DNA from: CAUUCF01 sp045580225
Lineage (GTDB): Bacteria > Pseudomonadota > Gammaproteobacteria > UBA9339
Assembly (NCBI GenBank): GCA_045580225.1
Contig: JAZNNJ010000019.1
Span: 1 to 20,948 of the forward strand
Direction: 5' to 3'
DNA length: 20,948 nt
A model generated the notes under the pieces. That model made no database searches. It was not told where the DNA came from and saw only the letters and a program-made list of their open reading frames with translations. Positions 15,801-20,948 of the stretch are shown here, one piece after another (the first letter of the stretch is position 1; the number at the start of each line of letters is the position of its first letter). Both the position numbers and the translations under genes were made by a program.

Positions 15801-15866
15801 AGTCAGTTGATAGACAAAATATTACGAAGGTATGATAAAGATCGTAATTTAAAAAGTTTAGATTGA
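12849..15866 (+). CDS. icmB: IcmB/DotO, VirB4-like secretion ATPase
   Basis: The 1005-residue protein has the usual DotO length (about 1000). Residues 1 to about 440 are the N-terminal domain that anchors the ATPase at the inner membrane ('ILKVDGVKALIG', 'FQSSLSRRGHSIQVYFSYN'). The ATPase domain has Walker A 'ARPGSGKS' at 489-496, 'RIAIIDIGPSSSGL' after it, and Walker B 'RIIYDEFHRT' with Asp803-Glu804. DotO sits at the base of the machine and works with DotB, a VirB11-like ATPase that is not in this window. Only one base separates it from icmJ, so the two are probably translationally coupled. It closes the secretion cluster: Legionella tphA and icmF, which normally follow, are absent. No clear intrinsic terminator follows. 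Confidence 0.96.
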   Translation: MAKIIDTIIDTVDALIAWISNSLGQTTASYCELQTADDPKTLVANDGSLITILKVDGVKALIGNSEFEYLHDGILKTFQSSLSRRGHSIQVYFSYNKDDVNDEISNIFQPARETAKRLSLSLKDLFDERINYLAEYCAHEEVYLVLWTKPNILTAEQLKQVNKDKAEVIKKDKLPPFSITQNLMAAITDLRDIHDAFVRTVNNDLLSLGMVVEILEVHDALKAVRYSVDPEFTDRDWSPLLPGDKISVREPKKDTATVADIMWPSLAHQLFPRDGENLDLRTARIGDRIYSCVYIDLFPKDIHLFNELLERLLPMEIPWRISFLVDGDGLESLRLKSMVSSILSWTSSQNRLINDAVDLLKYINLHGDDSVVKLRVAACTWAASDDLRTLRTRASQLAKSLEGWGSCDISEISGDAFGGVISTAMGVSSNSYAPATVAPLSSVLYMLPFFRPSSPWNKGAILFRSPDGKPWPYQPGSSQQTTWIDLIYARPGSGKSVLSNSINLALCLAHGIKRLPRIAIIDIGPSSSGLISLLRESLPENQRYQVAYHRMRMLADYSINPFDTQLGCRYPTPQERGFLTNFISLLVTPVGVDQPYDGITDMVGLVVDELYKNAADDGNPNIFTNGIEIRVDQALEQINFVGDARTTWWEVTDVLFNNGFVHEAILAQKYAMPLLAEAASICRSPAVEDLYGKITVPTGESLINAFSRMISAAVREYPVLSQPTQFDLGEARIVSLDLDEVAKSGGDAANRQTAVMYMLARYVLVKDYYLTEASLVDVPDAYRIYHEHRIADIKEDQKRIIYDEFHRTANTRAVRDQVIVDMREGRKWKVQVALISQSIDDFDPVMVEFATSIFIMDAGPEQSIRKTSKIFGLSETAQLALKQNVHGPREGGATFLAQFATKEGNNIQLLTSTLGPVELWAFNTTAEDANVRNQLYAKIGPAETRRVLANLFPSGTVTKYLENALVNLKEKGGIIDHEVKQGMISQLIDKILRRYDKDRNLKSLD

Positions 15867-15920
15867 TTGAAAGATAATTACTTTTTTGTGAAAAATATAT
15901 GTAATTGTGGACATAATATA

Positions 15921-15949
15921 TTGGTAAAAACAGTAAATTATGTTAGACT
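15921..15949 (+). promoter_or_regulatory. Sigma70-type promoter of the asmA-prfA-kdp genes
   Basis: TTGGTA (15921-15926, four of six), a 17-base spacer and TAGACT (15944-15949, four of six) lie in the 126-base gap after icmB. The predicted transcript starts near 15956, leaving a leader of about 37 bases. It marks the boundary between the secretion cluster and the following group. Confidence 0.5.
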
Positions 15950-15982
15950 GTTTTTCGCGATTGATTATGGCTGATGAAAATA

Positions 15983-15989
15983 AAAGGTG
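15983..15989 (+). promoter_or_regulatory. Ribosome-binding site fixing the asmA-like start at ATG 15993
   Basis: AAAGGTG contains an AGG core ending five bases before ATG 15993. An in-frame GTG at 15987 is part of this motif and lacks its own site, so the ATG is preferred and the protein is two residues shorter than the longest frame. Confidence 0.65.
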
Positions 15990-15992
15990 ATT

Positions 15993-17321
15993 ATGCTTAA
16001 TTTAACAAAAATGAAACTTTATCTGAAGAGAATATTAGTTATTTTGATAATTTTGTTAATTTTGAGCATTATTGTAATCGAATTGGGCATTTTCTTATTT
16101 TTTGATGAAAGTAAGGTAAAAGGTCTGATAAGTTCTTGTTTTAAAAAAGAGTTCGATAGGGAAGTTATTATTAATGGAAATATTAAGTTGAAATTATTTC
16201 CTTATTTAACTTTGGACATTAATGGTTTATCAGTTGCTGAGCATAAACAAGAATTTTTGCAGAGTGTTTTTGTTGGTGAAGTAAAAATTAAAGTTTGTTT
16301 GCTTCCGTGTTTATGGAATAAATTAGAAATCAAAGAGGTAATTTGTAAAAATCTTGATCTTAATATTAAGGGAAAGTTATTAGCAGATAAGCCAGTGACT
16401 TTAGAGTTGAAACAGGATGCACTTGCTTTAAACAGGCAGAAAGACAAAAAACGTAAATTTAAAATTGATCGTGTAGATTGTAAACATTTGAATATTCGTT
16501 ACGATGATTTGCAGGGTAGGAAGTGGTTTGTAAATAATTTAAATATAAATTTAGTTGATGTTAACATTTTGAATAATCCGAGTTTAAACTTGAAAATTTT
16601 ACAGTTTTTAGGTAATAAAGGGGAAATAGCATTGGATTGTTTGTCTTGTAATGAATGTGTATTATTTAGTAATTTGAATATTTTATGGAAGAATAATGGA
16701 AAGAAAAAGTTTATTTTAGAAGAATTCTCGGGTAATTTTGGAGATTATGGCTTATTTAAAGGTTATGGTACTATAGATGACACGGTTAAAGCTAAATTGT
16801 TTTTTGATAATGTTAATATTCACGATATAAAAAAATATAATTTTGATTGGAAAGTTGCTGGTATTTTGAATGGCAATGTGGAATATACTGCATCTTTATC
16901 TCAAATTGATAATGCTCAAGTTGTTGGTAATATAAAAATTACAGATGTAGTTTTTGGGGATTTTAGTTTAGAAAGGGAGGTATTTAAGGTTTTAACTCCA
17001 GTGTTACCTTTATCTACTACAGTTGGAATAGTTGATAGTAATACTATAATTAATTCATTAGTATGTGATTTTCGAGTATCAAAAAATAGAGAATTAGAGA
17101 TAAAAAAATTATCTTTTCAAGGTCTTAAGTTAAATGGTAATGGAATGGGAGTGATTGATTTAAGTAAATTGCATGGAATTTTGCAACTTAATCTTTCTTT
17201 GCAAAAAATTCCCGGTGTCATGATTCCTTTAGTTTTATCTGGAGATTTGAATAAATTGCGAATTAAGGTGAATTTAAAAGATTTTAAATTCAGTGAGTTA
17301 TTAAAATTTGGAATTAAATGA
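15993..17321 (+). CDS. AsmA-family envelope protein
   Basis: The 442-residue protein has an N-terminal membrane anchor (about 12-36, very Ile/Leu-rich) and then the AsmA start pattern: 'FFDESKVKGLISSCFKKEFD', 'IINGNIKLKLFPYLTLDING', 'VFVGEVKIKVCLLPCLWNKL'. The rest is beta-strand-rich, ending with an AsmA-like region ('FQGLKLNGNGMGVIDLSKLH', then 'IPGVMIPLVLSGDL'). AsmA proteins lie in the periplasm and belong to the AsmA/TamB/VPS13-like group, proposed to carry or influence phospholipid movement between the membranes; the role of this copy is an inference. It is shorter than E. coli AsmA (about 617). It has its own promoter and overlaps prfA by four bases (ATGA). Confidence 0.82.
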   Translation: MLNLTKMKLYLKRILVILIILLILSIIVIELGIFLFFDESKVKGLISSCFKKEFDREVIINGNIKLKLFPYLTLDINGLSVAEHKQEFLQSVFVGEVKIKVCLLPCLWNKLEIKEVICKNLDLNIKGKLLADKPVTLELKQDALALNRQKDKKRKFKIDRVDCKHLNIRYDDLQGRKWFVNNLNINLVDVNILNNPSLNLKILQFLGNKGEIALDCLSCNECVLFSNLNILWKNNGKKKFILEEFSGNFGDYGLFKGYGTIDDTVKAKLFFDNVNIHDIKKYNFDWKVAGILNGNVEYTASLSQIDNAQVVGNIKITDVVFGDFSLEREVFKVLTPVLPLSTTVGIVDSNTIINSLVCDFRVSKNRELEIKKLSFQGLKLNGNGMGVIDLSKLHGILQLNLSLQKIPGVMIPLVLSGDLNKLRIKVNLKDFKFSELLKFGIK

Positions 17322-18415
17322 TGCAAACTTCTATTTTAGAAAAATTAAAAACATTACAAGTTCGTTATTATTCATTGGCAGACCAACTAAGTGATGAAGT
17401 GGTTATTAGGGATATGAATTTGTTTAAAGAGCTCTCGAAAGAGTATGCTTCTTTACGTGAAATAGTTGAAGTTTTTCAGCTATATCAAAATAATAGTCAG
17501 TCGTTAGAAACGGTAAAACAGTTGCTTAGTGATCAAGAATGGAAGGAAATGGCTGAAGAAGAAATGGAAGTTCTTGTTCAAAAAGATAAAGAATTAGTTG
17601 AACAGTTAAAATTATTACTTTTACCCAAAGAAGAGGAGGATAGGTGTAACGTTTTTTTAGAAATTAGAGCTGGTGCTGGTGGAGATGAAGCTGCTATTTT
17701 TGCCGGTGATTTGTTCAGAATGTATATGCGTTTCGTAGAGAATTTAGGTTGGAATTTTGAAATTATCAATAAAAATGATGGTGAGCATGGTGGGTATAGA
17801 GAAATTATCACTAGGATTGTTGGAAAAGGAGTATATGCTAAATTAAAATTTGAATCTGGAGTGCATAGAGTACAACGGGTACCAGAAACGGAAGCTCAGG
17901 GCCGTGTTCATACTTCTACTTGTACTGTAGCTGTTATTCCAGAGGCTGAAGAAATTGAAAGTATTGAAATAAATCCTAATGATTTAAAAGTTGATACTTT
18001 TCGTAGTTCTGGTGCAGGTGGTCAACATGTTAATAAAACTGATTCGGCTATCCGTATTACTCATATACCGTCGGGAATAGTAATAGAGTGTCAGGATGAG
18101 AGATCGCAACACAAAAATAGGGCTAGAGCATTATCGTTATTAAAGGCGAAATTGTTGACTATCGAACGTGAAAAACAAAAAAGTCAGGAAGCGGCTACTC
18201 GTAAAAGTTTAGTTGGAACGGGGGATCGTTCGGAACGAATACGTACTTATAATTTTCCTCAGGGACGATTAACTGATCATCGTATTAATTTAACTTTATA
18301 TCAGTTAAATAGTATTATGGAAGGTAATTTAGATGCGGTTATTAACCCATTGATACAGGAGTATAATGCTGACCGTTTAATGCATTTTATGGGCAATACA
18401 GATGCATATTCTTGA
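17318..18415 (+). CDS. prfA: Peptide chain release factor 1
   Basis: The 365-residue protein is a full-length RF1, which reads UAA and UAG stop codons. An N-terminal helical domain (about 1-105) is followed by 'FLEIRAGAGGDEAAIFAGDL' (113-132). The codon-recognition motif P-x-T appears as Pro189-Glu-Thr191 in 'RVPETEAQGRVHTS', and the catalytic 'GAGGQ' loop has Gly234-Gly235-Gln236. It is followed by 'ECQDERSQHKNRARALSLL' and 'NFPQGRLTDHRINLTLY', all as expected of RF1 rather than RF2. Its usual gammaproteobacterial neighbours hemA and prmC are absent. It starts with ATGATG inside the asmA-like stop (17318; 17321 also possible), and its 3' end overlaps kdpA by 14 bases. Confidence 0.98.
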   Translation: MMQTSILEKLKTLQVRYYSLADQLSDEVVIRDMNLFKELSKEYASLREIVEVFQLYQNNSQSLETVKQLLSDQEWKEMAEEEMEVLVQKDKELVEQLKLLLLPKEEEDRCNVFLEIRAGAGGDEAAIFAGDLFRMYMRFVENLGWNFEIINKNDGEHGGYREIITRIVGKGVYAKLKFESGVHRVQRVPETEAQGRVHTSTCTVAVIPEAEEIESIEINPNDLKVDTFRSSGAGGQHVNKTDSAIRITHIPSGIVIECQDERSQHKNRARALSLLKAKLLTIEREKQKSQEAATRKSLVGTGDRSERIRTYNFPQGRLTDHRINLTLYQLNSIMEGNLDAVINPLIQEYNADRLMHFMGNTDAYS

Positions 18416-20063
18416 TTGGAGTTTGCAGATTACTGTATTTTTTGTTCTTTTGACGTTTTTGGCTTTTTTATTTGGTTTTTATTTATATAAGATTTATAAC
18501 GGCTCTTTTTATTCGTGGTTTACTCGTATAGAGCATTGGTTAAGTGGAAATAAATTGGGTGTTATTAATCCTAGTTTTGGGTATTTGTTTTTACAGTGGT
18601 TGACATTTATTGCTGTTAACATAGTTATTTTATTTTTAGTTCAGATCTTTCAGGGATATTTACCTTTTAATCCTGAAAAATGTTTTGCTGTTAGATGGGA
18701 TCAAGCATTATTGAATGCTGTATCTGGGGTGTCTAATACCGGTTGGTTTGTTCATAGTCGAGATAATGGTGCATTCAGTTATTTTACTCACATTGTTTTT
18801 AGTGCTCAAGCTTTTATTTCTGCAGCATTTAGTTTATCTGTAGCTGTATATTTAATTAATAGTTTACATTGTTCTTTTTCCGGTCAAATAAAAAGTATAT
18901 GGATATATTTTTGGCGTTCATTATTGTTGTTATTTTTACCTTTAGCGATTCTTTTGGCCGTACTAAATTTATGGCAGGGAGTTCCAAATAATTATCGTGT
19001 ACCACTACAAGTTGTTAATTTGGAAAGTAAACCAATAACTATTCCCCAAGGGCCTATTGCTACTCATGTAGGTATTAAGTACATTAGTGGTAATGGAGGT
19101 GGGTGGTTTAGTTCTAATTCTCTTCATCCTTTTGAAAATCCAACAGCATTTACGGATTATTTAAATTGTTTAAGTCAATTGGTAATTTCGGCAGCTTTAC
19201 CATTTTATTTTGGATTATGTTTTAAGAAAAAAAAGATCGGATGGTTGTTGTTTGGTGCAATGTTAACTTTGTATTGTTTAGGTTTAATATTATTTTATTT
19301 CGAAATAAAAGGGAATGTAAGCTTGCAGCAGATTGGTATTTTGAATGGTGAAAATTTGATGGGGCGAGAGGTTCGTTTTGGAACTTTATCAACAGCTATA
19401 ACTACTTACAGTGCTGTTGTTAGCGCTTCTGGTTCACCTAACGGATTAATTAATTTTTTTTCACCACTTGGAGGAATGATTTTTATAACGAATTTAGCTT
19501 TAGGTGAAGTGGTATTTGGTAGTGCAGGTACGGGCTTCATTAATTTATTATTTTTTTTAATATTTGCAATTTTTTTAATTGGTCAAATGGTAGGTAGATC
19601 TATAAATATTTTTGGGAAAAAAATTGATATTAAAGATTTGAAGTGGTTAATGGTATTTTTGTATGTTCCTTCTTTTTTAATCTTAATTTTATCTTCAATG
19701 GAGGTTATTTTTACGACAAAAGTAATTTCTACACACCGATTATCATCTATCTTATACTACTGGCTTTCTTTATTTTTAAATAATGGTTCTTTTTTACACG
19801 ATATAAATTTTTCTAATCCGATTTTTAATTGTTTTAGTGCTGCATGTTGTATGTTAGGGTATGGTTTAACTATTATTGTCGCTTTATATTTTGCGGTATC
19901 TTTTCAACGTAAACCGTGTGTTTCTCAAGTTATTCATTTTTCTTTGAATAGTTTTACTTTTTTATTTTTTTTGGTAGCAGTAGTATTGATTATAGGTGGT
20001 TTAACTTATTTTCCGGCATTGGTTTGCGGTCCAATTTTTGAGATATTAAAATTAGGTGCGTAG
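18402..20063 (+). CDS. kdpA: KdpA, potassium-binding subunit of the Kdp ATPase
   Basis: The 553-residue polytopic protein is the length of E. coli KdpA (about 557), with about ten membrane segments. The four selectivity-filter loops are visible: 'GVSNTGW' (109-115), 'SGNGGGWFSSNSLHPFENPT' (229-248), 'SASGSPNG' (341-348) and 'FGSAGTGF' (372-379), followed by 'GQMVGRSINIFGKK'. KdpA is the channel-like subunit of the high-affinity K+ pump KdpFABC, used at very low external potassium. The start ATG lies inside the end of prfA, so translation is probably coupled to RF1, and no room is left for a kdpF gene. kdpB follows after a four-base gap. Regulators kdpDE are not in the window. Confidence 0.96.
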   Translation: MHILDWSLQITVFFVLLTFLAFLFGFYLYKIYNGSFYSWFTRIEHWLSGNKLGVINPSFGYLFLQWLTFIAVNIVILFLVQIFQGYLPFNPEKCFAVRWDQALLNAVSGVSNTGWFVHSRDNGAFSYFTHIVFSAQAFISAAFSLSVAVYLINSLHCSFSGQIKSIWIYFWRSLLLLFLPLAILLAVLNLWQGVPNNYRVPLQVVNLESKPITIPQGPIATHVGIKYISGNGGGWFSSNSLHPFENPTAFTDYLNCLSQLVISAALPFYFGLCFKKKKIGWLLFGAMLTLYCLGLILFYFEIKGNVSLQQIGILNGENLMGREVRFGTLSTAITTYSAVVSASGSPNGLINFFSPLGGMIFITNLALGEVVFGSAGTGFINLLFFLIFAIFLIGQMVGRSINIFGKKIDIKDLKWLMVFLYVPSFLILILSSMEVIFTTKVISTHRLSSILYYWLSLFLNNGSFLHDINFSNPIFNCFSAACCMLGYGLTIIVALYFAVSFQRKPCVSQVIHFSLNSFTFLFFLVAVVLIIGGLTYFPALVCGPIFEILKLGA

Positions 20064-20067
20064 TGTC

Positions 20068-20948
20068 ATGATAACAGGTATTACCTCGTTTTGGAATTTA
20101 AAGGTATTGTTCCTGATTTTATTGCAAACTTTAAGAAAAACTAATCCATTTTACTTATGGCATAATCCTATTATTTTTATAGTGGAGGTTTGTGCGATTA
20201 TAACTACGATTTTTGCTTTTAAACAAAGTGGTGACCGTTTAGAATTTTGGTTTAATTTTAGTATAAGTTTTTGGATTTGGGTTACAGTATTATTGTCTAA
20301 TTTAATCGAAAGTTTAGCGGAGATTAAAAGTAAGATTCAAGCTGAAAAATTAAAACAAAATCGCCATAATTTAATGGCTTATTTAGTTACTCGAGATGGC
20401 AGGATCAAGGAAATTTCGGCTTTGCTTTTAAAAACTGGGGATATTGTTATAGTTAATGAGGGGATGATTATTCCTTCAGATGGAAATATTGTAGAAGGTG
20501 CGGCACTGATAGATGAGTCAGTTATTACTGGAGAGTCTGCTCCAGTAGTTCGTGAAGTAGGTAAAGAAAAAGTTAAAGTTATGGGTGGTACTAGGGTTAT
20601 TAATGGTGAAGTTAGGATAGAGATAAGGGCCGATGCTGGGGCAACTTTTGTTGATCGAATGATTTATTGTATTGAAAATACTAAACGTAACTTAACTAGT
20701 AACGAAAAAATGTTAGAAATTTTTTTAATTAGTTCTTCTATCGTATTTTTTGCAGTGATTTTTAATTTTGCTGTCTTTAGTAAGGGTTTAAATTATCATT
20801 TCTCTTTTATTACTTTATTTGCTTTATTTGTATGTTTATTACCAACTACTGTAGGTGGATTGTTACCTGTGGTTTCTATCGTGGGAATGGAACGATTATT
20901 ACGAAGTCGGATCGTAGCCATGTCGTTCTGTGAGCCAAGGAGTTGTTA
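20068..20948 (+). CDS. kdpB: KdpB, P-type ATPase subunit of the Kdp pump (3' truncated by window end)
   Basis: The first 293 codons are present. Membrane segments lie at about 34-52 and 63-80, followed by 'ESLAEIKSKIQAE', the actuator domain with 'LKTGDIVIVNEGMIIPSDG' and 'DESVITGESAPV' (TGES at 154-157), 'GATFVDRMI', another membrane pair, and the ion-site motif 'CLLPTTVGGLLPV' (256-268). The phosphorylation motif DKTGT lies beyond the window. KdpB hydrolyses ATP and drives potassium through KdpA. After Ser286 (base 20925) the reading becomes FCEPRSC, whereas the family here has GRAVEAAGD or similar. This suggests a frameshift, a sequencing or assembly fault at the edge, or an insertion. The start at 20068 follows the kdpA stop by four bases. 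Confidence 0.9.
   Translation, partial: MITGITSFWNLKVLFLILLQTLRKTNPFYLWHNPIIFIVEVCAIITTIFAFKQSGDRLEFWFNFSISFWIWVTVLLSNLIESLAEIKSKIQAEKLKQNRHNLMAYLVTRDGRIKEISALLLKTGDIVIVNEGMIIPSDGNIVEGAALIDESVITGESAPVVREVGKEKVKVMGGTRVINGEVRIEIRADAGATFVDRMIYCIENTKRNLTSNEKMLEIFLISSSIVFFAVIFNFAVFSKGLNYHFSFITLFALFVCLLPTTVGGLLPVVSIVGMERLLRSRIVAMSFCEPRSC

Noticed and set aside
15895..15922. Hairpin ATATATGT / ACATAATATAT after icmB as a terminator
   Set aside because: The stem is weak, all A/T apart from one G-C pair, has a bulge and is not followed by a T run.
16202..17326. Minus-strand open frames under the asmA-like gene
   Set aside because: They are short, overlap a clear coding gene and show no recognisable motif.

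Overview
The window is AT-rich (about one third G+C by eye) and almost entirely coding. Nearly everything lies on the + strand, with gaps of 0-75 bases and many overlapping stop/start pairs. Its core is a contiguous icm/dot type IVB secretion (T4BSS) cluster. Together with comEA, an AsmA-family protein, RF1 and Kdp, it points to a low-GC gammaproteobacterium of the Legionella/Coxiella/Rickettsiella sphere, probably living in or on a eukaryotic cell. This placement is an inference from gene content; I could not compute a phylogeny. Both window ends cut genes.

Layout. 1-148: C-terminal end of a probable AAA-ATPase/PD-(D/E)XK-type protein. 186-223: a 13-bp inverted repeat between convergent genes. 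248-565 (minus): a ComEA-like helix-hairpin-helix protein. 566-760: a divergent intergenic region with a good sigma70-type promoter for the secretion operon. 761-15866: icmT, icmS, icmP/dotM, icmO/dotL, icmN/dotK, icmL/dotI, a second icmL-like gene, icmK/dotH, icmE/dotG, icmG/dotF, icmC/dotE, icmD/dotP, icmJ/dotN, icmB/dotO. 15867-15992: an intergenic region with a second promoter. 15993-20948: an AsmA-like gene, prfA, kdpA and the 5' part of kdpB, all tightly coupled.

How the genes work together. DotL, DotM, DotN and IcmS belong to the type IV coupling complex that receives effectors. DotO is the VirB4-like motor. DotI and its paralog, DotE, DotP and IcmT are inner-membrane parts. DotF and DotG span the periplasm, and DotH and the lipoprotein DotK belong to the outer-membrane core. 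The window lacks dotA, dotB, dotC, dotD, icmF, icmH, icmQ, icmR, icmV, icmW and icmX, so a working machine would need these elsewhere in the genome.

Most notable points: icmR and icmQ are absent, with icmS and icmP only three bases apart; there are two full-length DotI-type proteins in tandem and no short DotJ; DotG carries a nested repeat whose nine cysteines all sit in four repeated headers; DotK is rich in cysteine; the RF1 gene is locked by overlaps between an envelope gene and a potassium pump; and the KdpB reading departs from its family in the last 23 bases of the window. Several gene starts were set from the ribosome-binding sites. No tRNA, rRNA, CRISPR array or insertion sequence was seen, and no gene-free stretch exceeds 300 bases.
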